The notes under the pieces are model-generated. The model worked only from the letters and a program-made list of their open reading frames with translations, made no database searches and was not told where the DNA came from. From assembly GCA_902167325.1 (NCBI GenBank), contig LR632930.1, positions 434,001 through 498,000 of the forward strand: DNA of 64,000 nucleotides, written 5' to 3'. This DNA is from Chitinophaga pinensis (GTDB lineage Bacteria; Bacteroidota; Bacteroidia; Chitinophagales; Chitinophagaceae). Shown here in pieces: positions 25,135 to 33,303 of the stretch. The translations under genes were made by a program, and so were the position numbers. Each line of letters starts with the position of its first letter. Within the stretch, counting starts at the first letter, position 1.

Positions 25135-26289
25135 ATGGATAATATAAATTTATTAGTTATTGTAAGCACTATCTCGTTGTTCATTTCGCTGTTTCTCGGA
25201 GTTTTTCTAATGACCGTTAAAACAAAGAACAAACTAAGTAATTCTCTGTTTGCGCTGTTTTTATTGATAATTGCGATAGACATTAGTGAACCTTTGTTTA
25301 ATACCATGGTTGATGGTCCATCCAACCTCGGGATGTTCAGAACTTTATTCGCTTTCCTGCAAATTCCCGTTTTTTATCTATATGTACTATCCGTTTGTTA
25401 CTCGGATTTCAAACTTAAACTCAAACACTTACTACATCTACTGCCATTTTTAATTGCTAACCTGGTTTTGCTGCCGCGCTTTTATTCTGTAGATGTTGCT
25501 TCCAAAATTAATTTTATCATAAATCGTCAAAACATGATTGAGCTGCAGTTTAATCATGTTATAATACATGTACAAATGATTGTATATGGTATTGCGGTTT
25601 TTAGGGTATTAAGGAAATCAAAAAAACTATATCTCGAAAATTATGCAGGGAAAAATATTAATTCTTACAATTGGTTACTCCAGTTCGCCATTCTGTTAGC
25701 TATTGTCTACCTGATAGCACTTGCGAAAAACATTTTCAAATTTTCTGATTATCCACATATTTCTGGATGGATAAAGAGCGGACTGCTGGTACTGGTACTG
25801 TTTAATATTTGCTGGTACTTATTTAAAGCATTAAATAACCCTGGCCTTTTCAGAAACATTGATTCATCACTAAAACTTGTTTCCGAGATTGTTGCAGAGG
25901 AAAAGAGCAAAGAACAATCTATTGCAGGTGAAAGAGAATGGCAGGAGGATATATTGAGATTAAAAAAATACATGATCGAAGAAAAGCCTTTTCTGAACCC
26001 CTCGCTAACCATACAGGATATTTCCGGTAAGATGGGAATCCCTGTCCGGGATTTGTCGCTTTTAATTAATCATCAGATAGGGCAGCATTTCTATGATTTT
26101 GTTAATACTTATCGAATAGAGCATGCTATGAGCTTGTTAAAAGATGATACAAAAAGTAAGGTAACTATCCTTGAAATCCTATACGAAGTTGGTTTTAATT
26201 CAAAATCTTCCTTTAACACTGCATTTAAAAAGCATACTGGCAACACCCCAACATCATATCGTAAAGAATTGAAAAACAGTAATTTGTAA
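25135..26289 (+). CDS. Membrane-anchored AraC-family regulator
   Basis: A 384-aa protein. Residues 1-240 hold about seven hydrophobic helices (for example LLVIVSTISLFISLFLGVFL and LLQFAILLAIVYLIALA). After a charged linker (about 255-280) comes an AraC-type double helix-turn-helix: LTIQDISGKMGIPVRDLSLLI, then VTILEILYEVGFNSKSSFNTAF-type sequence ending KKHTGNTPTSYRKE. Such 7TM-HTH proteins in Bacteroidota sense a signal at the membrane. It is 120 bp ahead of a serine hydrolase gene on the same strand, which it may regulate. The AraC call is firm, the ligand unknown. Confidence 0.88.
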   Translation: MDNINLLVIVSTISLFISLFLGVFLMTVKTKNKLSNSLFALFLLIIAIDISEPLFNTMVDGPSNLGMFRTLFAFLQIPVFYLYVLSVCYSDFKLKLKHLLHLLPFLIANLVLLPRFYSVDVASKINFIINRQNMIELQFNHVIIHVQMIVYGIAVFRVLRKSKKLYLENYAGKNINSYNWLLQFAILLAIVYLIALAKNIFKFSDYPHISGWIKSGLLVLVLFNICWYLFKALNNPGLFRNIDSSLKLVSEIVAEEKSKEQSIAGEREWQEDILRLKKYMIEEKPFLNPSLTIQDISGKMGIPVRDLSLLINHQIGQHFYDFVNTYRIEHAMSLLKDDTKSKVTILEILYEVGFNSKSSFNTAFKKHTGNTPTSYRKELKNSNL

Positions 26290-26427
26290 TTACTCGTACG
26301 CTTTCCTGAAAAGATTCGCACCTATTTTTCTGAACAAATCAGACCGAATACATTTACCCGGTCGTATAGGTTCAACGTCTTCCCCATATTTGTATCGAAG
26401 TAAAATTTTATGATAAAATACGATACA

Positions 26428-27486
26428 ATGAAAATGGGTGCAAAAATTTTAGCAGTACTGTTATTGATCAGCAGCTTTTCTTTTGGGCAAGACATTACCC
26501 AAAAAATTGATTCAATAATAAAAGACAATTACCAAAAAAATCCTGAAGTAGGGTTAAGTGTGGGTTTTATCAAAAACAATGAGGAATTCTATACCGCTTA
26601 TGGCAATTTGAATGCTGAAAGTCAAACCAGAATTGATAAAAATTCCATATTCGAAATTGCATCTATCACCAAGATTCTAACCGCTAATTTAATTGCTCAA
26701 GCGGCTAATGAGGGGAAAATAAATGTAGAAAGTTATATTGACGACTTCCTTCCCAAAGAATACATATTACATAATAATATCAAGAACAAAATCCGGATTT
26801 CAGATCTGGCCTCTCATCAATCTGGGTTACCTGATATAGATTTTGCAAAGTTAATTGAACTAAACCCTCAGCAACCGGTAAGCAATGTCACTGAAAAAAC
26901 ACTGACCGATATTATCAATAATTGCAGTGAACTGAAAGATTATGGTAAATATCGTTACTCTACGATTGGCTATACTTTACTCGGGCAAATACTGGAAAAA
27001 GTATACGGTAAAAGTTATGATGAAATTTTTAAATCTAAAATGATAGCGCCATTACGGATGCCCCATACGTTTACCAAAGATTTCAATGTAAAAAACAGAA
27101 CAACCGGCCACAATCCCAATGGAGGTATGCAGGAATTTTTCAACTGGAATATCACAGCATCTGCCGGATTGATAAAATCCAGCTCATCTGATATGGTCAC
27201 CTTTTTAAAAGCAGTCTTAAATAAGGAAACAGCCATAGGTAAAGCTGCCATCGTCACCGAAAAAATCTTTTATAAAGATGAAAAAAGAGAAATGGGACTT
27301 GGAACGAATATCGTATCGGACGACAAAAATACTCTCTATATGAAAACAGGTGATTCTATGGGGCAATCTTCAATCATATGCTACAATAGGGCTGAAAATT
27401 GGGGCATCATCATCCTGCTAGACCAAAGAAACTCAAAAATGAGACAAAACCTGTTGAACCAGATTTATGATAACGTATTGAAATAA
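26428..27486 (+). CDS. Class C beta-lactamase-like serine hydrolase (signal peptide)
   Basis: A 352-aa exported protein, taking the ATG at 26428, which gives a clean signal peptide (KILAVLLLISSFSFGQ); an in-frame ATG at 26410 adds six residues. The SxxK motif is ASITK, with the YxN-like position as YST in RYSTIGYTLLG. This fits the broad beta-lactamase/DD-peptidase/esterase family (AmpC-EstB type). The Ser-Thr in place of Ala-Asn and the lack of a clear KTG make resistance less likely than peptidase or esterase activity. It follows the AraC regulator inside the second element, in the periplasm. Confidence 0.82.
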   Translation: MKMGAKILAVLLLISSFSFGQDITQKIDSIIKDNYQKNPEVGLSVGFIKNNEEFYTAYGNLNAESQTRIDKNSIFEIASITKILTANLIAQAANEGKINVESYIDDFLPKEYILHNNIKNKIRISDLASHQSGLPDIDFAKLIELNPQQPVSNVTEKTLTDIINNCSELKDYGKYRYSTIGYTLLGQILEKVYGKSYDEIFKSKMIAPLRMPHTFTKDFNVKNRTTGHNPNGGMQEFFNWNITASAGLIKSSSSDMVTFLKAVLNKETAIGKAAIVTEKIFYKDEKREMGLGTNIVSDDKNTLYMKTGDSMGQSSIICYNRAENWGIIILLDQRNSKMRQNLLNQIYDNVLK

Positions 27487-27587
27487 TCACCGCCCGTTGC
27501 GGGGCATTATTATAAAATCTCTATTTCGCGCCCTTATTACATAAGCATATTCATTTAAATAAAAATAGAACTGAAAAATCAAGAAAG

Positions 27588-28286
27588 ATGAACCCACTGT
27601 TTTTAATTCCGGGAGCCCTGGTAATAGGCGGCATCGTGTTTATGGTGATCATGAACAAACGCCAGAAAGCTGCTAAAGCCGACATTGATATGGATCAGGA
27701 ACGCAGAAATTACGCTGCATACAAAAATGAACTCCTATTGCAGGATTTCTCTTTTCTTAAAGGCTGGATGAAAGGGCAGGCAATTGATGCTTTCAGTGCC
27801 GGGTCCATTCCTCAAAGCACCGCAGACAAAGTGGGAAACCTTCTGGGCGATGGCCTGAAGAATTTTGCCTTGTCTGGTACCGGCGTAAAACTTCAGCGGA
27901 TTGATACCGATGCATTTTGGGTACTTAGTGGGAAGTATCTGCATTTCTTTACAACTGATGCAGCTGGTGAAATGGAGGAACATTTAGTATTTGATAATTT
28001 TCACCTGGAAAAAGCCCGGATGCACGATGGCGGCATATTAAAGGCGCAATTCGGATTGTATGCAAAGCAGGCAGAGGAATATCTACCCAAAGTGCAGGTC
28101 ATCACTTTTGACGTTGACGGGAAACAGTTGTCGCTCGAAGTACACGATAGGCTGAGATATGCGGTGGATCCTGCGGATATGATGAACGTCAAAAAGCAAC
28201 TGCAGGACAGGGCAAAGTACCAGGTAGTTGGCGAGCGACTGCTCACGGAATTGAAAGCCGGATTTTCTCATTTGAAAACGGCATAA
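27588..28286 (+). CDS. Single-pass membrane protein, unknown
   Basis: A 232-aa protein with one N-terminal transmembrane helix (LFLIPGALVIGGIVFMVIM) and a basic stop-transfer sequence (NKRQKAAK), so the remaining 205 residues are cytoplasmic. The soluble part is mixed alpha/beta (FWVLSGKYLHFF, VQVITFDVDGKQLSLEV) and resembles a PH-like fold only in general look. No family is recognised. It lies 6 bp before the DUF1266 gene and the two form an operon. Confidence 0.6.
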   Translation: MNPLFLIPGALVIGGIVFMVIMNKRQKAAKADIDMDQERRNYAAYKNELLLQDFSFLKGWMKGQAIDAFSAGSIPQSTADKVGNLLGDGLKNFALSGTGVKLQRIDTDAFWVLSGKYLHFFTTDAAGEMEEHLVFDNFHLEKARMHDGGILKAQFGLYAKQAEEYLPKVQVITFDVDGKQLSLEVHDRLRYAVDPADMMNVKKQLQDRAKYQVVGERLLTELKAGFSHLKTA

Positions 28287-28292
28287 TCCCAT

Positions 28293-29006
28293 ATGAGTTT
28301 CCTGAAGAAAATAATGCGCGCATTCTCGGGCTTGCGGCTGAATGACAAACAACCGCTGTATGGAAAGCAATTGGATTATGTACTGGTAAGCTCCATGTAT
28401 GCCGCCCAGCAATCGGCCTACTTAAACGCTTTTGAAACAGGTTTAAGTAAGGGAGAAATACAGACATTGCTGCAGGATCATTGGGGTATTGACAATAGTG
28501 AAGACGCAAAAAGCATACTCTCCGGATTGATAACAAGGAACAATGATCCATATCTGGCCGTTGTATACGCTGCATATGCCAATAAGGCGAATTATGTGGA
28601 AATACTAAAATCCGGATTGCCGGAAGATGAACATCTGTTTCAGCGGTATCTCCAGGTGTACAGAGCTATCAGCGCCGCTATCCCGGATGCTGTTTCATCT
28701 GGATTATTTGAAAACTATGCCGCGCTGGAAAAGGTAAAGGATGCAGGTTGGAATTATGGACGGGCTTCTTTTATTGCCAGGTGCTGCTTTGATATGAATT
28801 ATTTGTCTGCAAATGAACTTGTACAGTATCTGGAAGAAAGCTATAACGGTTTGAAAAATTGCTGTAAAACCTGGAAAGACTACACCGCAAGTTATGTGTA
28901 CGGAAGGGCATTGTCGGGTGCATCTCACAATGCAGGCATGATCGCGATAGCGGATGATTTGCTGAAAAACGGGAAAAGTCCTTTAATGGATAAGACCTTT
29001 ATTTAG
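28293..29006 (+). CDS. DUF1266 domain protein
   Basis: A 237-aa protein with the DUF1266 signature: a WGIDNSEDAKSILSGL block in the first half, and near the C-terminus AGWNYGRASFIARCCF, YLSANELVQYLEE and a closing WKDYTASYVYGRAL. Function of the family is unknown; members often lie near polymorphic toxins and secretion genes. It is the second gene of an operon with a single-pass membrane protein, and the last gene before an R-type att copy. Confidence 0.8.
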   Translation: MSFLKKIMRAFSGLRLNDKQPLYGKQLDYVLVSSMYAAQQSAYLNAFETGLSKGEIQTLLQDHWGIDNSEDAKSILSGLITRNNDPYLAVVYAAYANKANYVEILKSGLPEDEHLFQRYLQVYRAISAAIPDAVSSGLFENYAALEKVKDAGWNYGRASFIARCCFDMNYLSANELVQYLEESYNGLKNCCKTWKDYTASYVYGRALSGASHNAGMIAIADDLLKNGKSPLMDKTFI

Positions 29007-29108
29007 GGAAGCACATAGCATTTATACACCTCTACATTTAATACAGGATCATTATTACAGATGGTATACAGGCGGCATGGTGGGGATCGATCATGGTGCA
29101 TCCTCCAG

Positions 29109-29136
29109 GTTCGATAATTGGCCCTCCCGGCCCGCA
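29109..29136 (+). repeat. att-like repeat, R type (second element)
   Basis: GTTCGATAATTGGCCC then TCCCGGCCCGCA, followed by AGAAATTTTAG and the ACCCGCGC hairpin. It pairs with the L copy at 24826. Confidence 0.6.
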
Positions 29137-29148
29137 GAAATTTTAGAG

Positions 29149-29170
29149 ACCCGCGCTAGGCGCGGGTTTT
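29149..29170 (+). terminator. R-type hairpin terminator
   Basis: ACCCGCGC-TAG-GCGCGGGT followed by TTT. Same core as at 14568 and 30662. Confidence 0.7.
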
Positions 29171-29208
29171 CTGTTTTTAGTCGAATATCTAATGGTGAAT
29201 AAATGAAA

Positions 29209-30351
29209 TTAAGCGTTGCCTTCGCGTTGAAGTAAAGCCAGTAAGCGATAGTTTAAGTACAATTTTTCCTTTCCTACTTGTTCGCTTTTAAGAAACCCTT
29301 TTTCCTCTAAAGATTTTAAGTAGCCGCCAACAGTTTTTATATTTCCAAGACCGGCTATCTCAAGTTGCGAACGTTTAGTATACGGTAGCTTAAAAAGTAC
29401 CTCAATCAAATCTTTCGAATGTAATCTTGGTAGCACCTCCTGTACCTCAGCACTCATCTTCTCCATCAATCTTTCGATTTCGATAATCTGATTACGCCCT
29501 TTTAATGCTGTCTGTTCAACCATATCCAGCATATATAAGATCCAGCCAGTCCAGTCCCCTTCTTCAGTCACCCTTCTTAGATGATGGTAATATTCATGTT
29601 TATGCCGGATGATATAATCACTTAAATATAGCGCCGGTAAATCCAACAGGCCAGAAAGTTGGAGATACAGTAAGATTATTATTCTACCTGTTCGGCCATT
29701 ACCATCAAAAAATGGATGTATTGCTTCGAACTGGTAATGAATAACGGCCATTTTTATCAATGGATCTGTTCCGTCGTCAGCATGAATAAAATCTTCAAGA
29801 TTCTTTAGTTTTTCCCGGATTATAGATTCACCATCTGGGGGCGTATAGATAACCTGCCCTGTTAAAGGGTTTTTTAATTGCGTACCTGGTATATTCCGGA
29901 CTCCGGAATTATTCTCTTTAATAATCTGCATTATTGCGATAAAAAGATTTGTAGTTAATACCGGTTTCTGCTGAATATGCTTTATACCATACCATAAGGC
30001 GTTTTTATAATGGATTACTTCCTTTGTAGCGGAAGACCCTCCAATTTTTTCATTTATTGAAGCCCGGAATAATTCATCTTGTGTGGTTATAATATTCTCT
30101 ATTGCTGAACTTGCCTGGGCTTCCTGAAGATTTATAGTATCAATAAACAATGCGGGATTAGGGAGATTCGTAATTGCCCCTTTAAGTTCTGCCAGAGTCC
30201 TGCTTGCAGATATTGTTTTCTTAAGTACCGTATTGTCTTCTATTACGGCACCTGGAGGTAAAAGAGGCAGATCATTATATGGCAAATCTGGGCTATATGA
30301 CATACGTGCATTTATTAAATTATAGTAAATGTTACCTTTAACTAAAGTCAT
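29209..30351 (-). CDS. Fic family AMPylase-like protein with inhibitory motif and winged helix
   Basis: A 380-aa protein. The Fic motif is complete, HPFFDGNGRTGR (212-223), so nucleotide transfer (usually AMP onto a protein Ser/Thr/Tyr) is expected. An N-terminal inhibitory motif SSAIEN (81-86) fits the (S/T)xxxE(G/N) pattern, so it is self-inhibited (class II). The C-terminus (about 310-375, LPYTKRSQLEIAG... GGYLKSLEEKGFLK) is a winged helix. There is no neighbouring antitoxin. A perfect inverted repeat sits right before the start codon. An alternative ATG lies at 30303. It lies alone between two att-like repeats. Confidence 0.9.
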   Translation of the reverse strand: MTLVKGNIYYNLINARMSYSPDLPYNDLPLLPPGAVIEDNTVLKKTISASRTLAELKGAITNLPNPALFIDTINLQEAQASSAIENIITTQDELFRASINEKIGGSSATKEVIHYKNALWYGIKHIQQKPVLTTNLFIAIMQIIKENNSGVRNIPGTQLKNPLTGQVIYTPPDGESIIREKLKNLEDFIHADDGTDPLIKMAVIHYQFEAIHPFFDGNGRTGRIIILLYLQLSGLLDLPALYLSDYIIRHKHEYYHHLRRVTEEGDWTGWILYMLDMVEQTALKGRNQIIEIERLMEKMSAEVQEVLPRLHSKDLIEVLFKLPYTKRSQLEIAGLGNIKTVGGYLKSLEEKGFLKSEQVGKEKLYLNYRLLALLQREGNA

Positions 30352-30380
30352 GAGGGCGAATATAACGATTTTTCGCCCTC
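30352..30380. promoter_or_regulatory. Inverted repeat abutting the fic start codon
   Basis: GAGGGCGAA at 30352-30360 and TTCGCCCTC at 30372-30380, a perfect 9-bp palindrome with an 11-bp spacer, directly upstream of the ATG (30349-30351). It could be an operator for the protein's own winged helix or a hairpin that hides the ribosome site. Confidence 0.55.
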
Positions 30381-30461
30381 GTAAGCGCTACAAAGGCAAT
30401 ATTTACCCTAATCAATTGAACGAACATTTCAATTGAATATCAATTAATTAGATTTAATACA

Positions 30462-30605
30462 GAATAATTGTCATTCCCAGCTTGCAAAAAGAGAGACCAA
30501 CAATGTAAAATGATTAACCTCCTTTTCGCTTTTAGTCATGTACCGCTGTAATTTGGTAATGCGGACAAGTTAGTGGGGTGATATTTTCAGTTCGATAACC
30601 GATCA
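30462..30605. pseudogene. Third L-type junction: att-like copy plus degraded recombinase 3' end
   Basis: GAATAATTGTCATTCCCAGC-TTGCA (30462-30485) is followed by about 120 bp that still aligns with 8052-8175 (CCGCTGTA, ATGCGGACAAG, TTCAGTTCGATAACC). Many point changes have destroyed the frame. It is the oldest-looking recombinase remnant. Confidence 0.6.
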
Positions 30606-30622
30606 AAGGATCAAGCTGGGAA

Positions 30623-30685
30623 GTTCGATAATCGTCCCTTCCAGCCCGCAGAATTTTAGAGACCCGCGCTTTGCGCGGGTTTTCT
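30623..30685 (+). repeat. Third R-type att-like repeat with hairpin terminator
   Basis: GTTCGATAATCGTCCC then TTCCAGCCCGCA (30623-30650), then ACCCGCGC-TTT-GCGCGGGT at 30662-30680 with a T-rich tail. It lies only about 20 bp behind the third recombinase remnant, so the element between them has been deleted to almost nothing. The rest of the gap to 30922 shows no gene. Confidence 0.6.
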
Positions 30686-30922
30686 GTTTTCATGTCAGTT
30701 CTCCTTAGTTTTCCATGATCTTCCTTAACTTTAACGAAGAGCAATAGCCATTAATATCTATATCGACTACCAGCCTTTCGCTTTAAATCAATTCCAAAAT
30801 ATTCATCCCAATGCACATAGTTACCCCCAAATGCAAAGTTTATCTTATAGAATATATAAATTCCGTCCGGGAAACTGTAAACTAAAATTGATTGCCGAAA
30901 GGTTAAGTTTAAATTTTACTGC

Positions 30923-31864
30923 ATGGATACGATCGTACAAATAAGACAGCAAATTCGAAAACTTAGGTTGTCAGAAAAATCTATGTTCCTAGAATCAATT
31001 ATGTTACATCTGGAAAGAGCTGAGAATTACTTTAATCTTGGCGAAAAAGATTCGGATTACTACAATGACGTAATATACCGTGCTAACCAAGCATATGAAG
31101 GTGCATTAAAAGAAGCTTTCAAAGTATTAGCGCAAAAATCCGAAGATGATGTAACAAAAGAATCTCTATATAAGATTGAAAATTACTTTGAGATTAATAA
31201 CATATTCAAGGAAAGGATTTTACAGCTTTTTAAAAATTATAGAAGTGAGTGGAGAAATAAATCAGCTCATGACTACAAATTATATTTTGACAAGCATGAG
31301 GCTTTCATGGCTTTATCATCCGTCTCATCATTTACATATTTATTGTTAGATCAAATTATTGAGAGACTGGCATATGAGTATGAAAAAGAAAAGATTGCAG
31401 CTTCACCGAGAAAAATCTTATCACACATTGGGCCGAGTGGAATAAAGGTAGGCAGAGGCCTTTTTGAAATATTAACAATGTATTTATCGGAAGTTGAAAT
31501 CAAAGAATACGAATCTAAAACTTTTGAAGCCGAATTGATGGGGCAAATTAAAGCAACCATTAGTTCTATTTTCCCTGACGTTTTAAAAATTCATCAAGAG
31601 GTTAAACTAAATGGAAATCTGCGCCCTGACTTTATTATCGAACTTCAAAAAGAAAAAGTGATTATAGAAGTTAAAAAAATATTCAACACAGTAAAAATTG
31701 ACCCCTTGATATCTCAACTTCTCGCATATTTGAGACATTCAAATACAACTCAAGGGATACTTTTCATTGTCAATACTTCTCATCAATCTAAAAAACTAAA
31801 TACTGAAGAGCGAATGCTTGAAATCGAAAATGTTAATTACAGAATAGGTATTGTATCTAACTAA
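30923..31864 (+). CDS. HEPN domain fused to a PD-(D/E)xK nuclease
   Basis: A 313-aa protein. Residues about 1-150 are helical with WRNKSAHD, giving the HEPN RNase signature R-x4-H (R111, H116). After a linker, residues about 195-313 form a restriction-nuclease-like domain: LRPDFIIEL (D236), then VIIEVKK (E249, K251) and a helix with QLLAYLR. So one chain carries a putative RNase and a putative DNase. The motif residues are all present. The gene is AT-rich and alone between att-like repeats. I take it as a defence or abortive-infection gene; targets are unknown. Confidence 0.72.
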   Translation: MDTIVQIRQQIRKLRLSEKSMFLESIMLHLERAENYFNLGEKDSDYYNDVIYRANQAYEGALKEAFKVLAQKSEDDVTKESLYKIENYFEINNIFKERILQLFKNYRSEWRNKSAHDYKLYFDKHEAFMALSSVSSFTYLLLDQIIERLAYEYEKEKIAASPRKILSHIGPSGIKVGRGLFEILTMYLSEVEIKEYESKTFEAELMGQIKATISSIFPDVLKIHQEVKLNGNLRPDFIIELQKEKVIIEVKKIFNTVKIDPLISQLLAYLRHSNTTQGILFIVNTSHQSKKLNTEERMLEIENVNYRIGIVSN

Positions 31865-31866
31865 GT

Positions 31867-31893
31867 CCAATAATCGTCCCTCTCAGCCCAACA
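31867..31893 (+). repeat. att-like repeat, degraded
   Basis: CCAATAATCGTCCCTCTCAG-CCCAACA, starting 2 bp after the HEPN-nuclease stop. Neither a recombinase end nor the GC hairpin is joined to it. Confidence 0.4.
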
Positions 31894-31959
31894 TCATAAA
31901 AATCATGCATATTGCATAGGATTTTTTGTTCTGCAACCTGTCGGGAATGACCTGAATAT

Positions 31960-32627
31960 TTATTTCTCCAGGAAAGCGGTATAGAACACCGTATCAATAA
32001 AGAAAAGGGTATTGGAATTAACAATCACGTTTTCATCGTGTATATCTTCAAGTAAAATTCCTGATGCCTCGTTGTAATAATTATTAGTTGCAACCCCATT
32101 CCTTTTCCTGTTTTCAAACCCATTATGGGCCAACAATTTTGTTACGTCTAACAGATCAATAGGTGCACCTGATATTACAAATGGGTGCTTAAGCACTGCA
32201 CATAAAACACCATTGTGTTCATAAAACCAAGTAAATCGTATGCTGTATCTTTAAAAAGAAGGTTATGGATGGATATGCTATTGAAAAGTTCTAGCTAAGT
32301 AGCATAATAAATTCCATCATTATACTTAATTACACTTTTGCTTTCAAAATCATATTGTACTACAGATTCGCCTCCTCTGGCCAGAAAGTTATTGGGGTTA
32401 GGGTCTTCTTCAATCCAAAGGTTATTTTCTTTGGCGAAATTCTTTAGGAATTGGGCCTGCTCTTCTTTGATGATTGCTTTACTTTCGAAATCTTTCTTAA
32501 CCGTTGTACTTGTGCTAAAGCTTCGGCATAAGTGATTTCTGGTTGTTGTGCAATGATCTGTTGCCCCCTCGATGATAACTCCTCTAATGATATTTTCAAG
32601 TTTGCTTCTGGAATCATTATTAATCAT
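31960..32627 (-). pseudogene. Broken polyvalent-protein kinase-like domain gene
   Basis: Two frames together encode one domain seen in polyvalent proteins of mobile elements. The N-terminal frame (32295-32627) has ATDHCTTTRNHLCRSF, LARGGESVVQY and VIKYNDGIYYAT. The C-terminal frame (31960-32196) has GILLEDIHDENVI and FFIDTVFY. Between them two lesions can be placed. A TAG at 32295-32297 stands where Trp is usual after YYAT. A one-base loss near 32220-32223 shifts the frame after YDLLGF; restoring it gives YEHNGVLCAVLKHPFV. Kinase-like activity of the family is only predicted. The gene is dead. Confidence 0.7.
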
Positions 32628-32742
32628 TTATGTAAAAATATCAAAATTCAGCATACTAAAATCTGAGGCAATTGATGGTCTTTTAATATGTTGAAAATCA
32701 ATCTATTTATGTAATGATTGACTACATAGATAATAGTCTAAA

Positions 32743-32770
32743 GTTCGATAATTGCCCCTCCCAGCCTGCA
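32743..32770 (+). repeat. att-like repeat, L type (fourth)
   Basis: GTTCGATAATTGCCCC then TCCCAGCCTGCA, joined directly to a recombinase 3' end. Confidence 0.6.
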
Positions 32771-33190
32771 GAAAGGGGATAATCATTTAAAAAGTGTTTG
32801 CCCCCTTTCACGTTCCCTGTCACGCCCCGCTGTAGTTGGGCGATTCGGACGAATAGCAGATTGATGTTTTCGGGTCGATAACCTTGTTTTACGGTCGTAG
32901 AAAATTTCGGGTGGGAAGATCAGTTCTTGCAGTTCTTCTTGTTTGTCGATTTCGCTATAGAGCCATGTGGCAGGGAGTTTTTAGCAAAATTCTACGATTG
33001 ATTTTACCCTCTCTTCCAGGTTCGATATTGTAACCTGAAATTTTCCAAGCTCGAGGCTGATTTCGTCCCGCTCTTTCGCATACCAGATGGCAAGTTTCAG
33101 GAAAGTGTCTTTCGTCATTTCATTTAAGGCGAAAGAATAGCGTCGCCTTCTATGAGCATTACAATAGTATTCTCTCAGTTGTATCTTCAC
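32768..33190 (-). pseudogene. Recombinase 3' remnant (fourth copy)
   Basis: About 360 bp that align with the last third of the intact recombinase. ALNEMTKDTFLKLAIWYAKE and EERVKSIVEFC are readable at 32981-33140, then a stop, then KLPATWL- and YDRK-like sequence towards the att copy. Substitutions and small indels break the frame, and the N-terminal catalytic part is absent. It marks the left edge of a fourth, eroded element. Confidence 0.75.
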
Positions 33191-33303
33191 ATGAAGCTAT
33201 TTACACCCTATTAATAATTTGATTTTTAGTAATTTTTTACGAGATTGCTACTTCAACCCTAGTTAACCGTTAAATATCCCTATTAAACACCCAAAATCAA
33301 AAC

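Noticed and set aside
30532..30744. Minus-strand 70-codon frame
   Set aside because: It spans an att-like repeat, a terminator hairpin and recombinase debris; it is not a gene.
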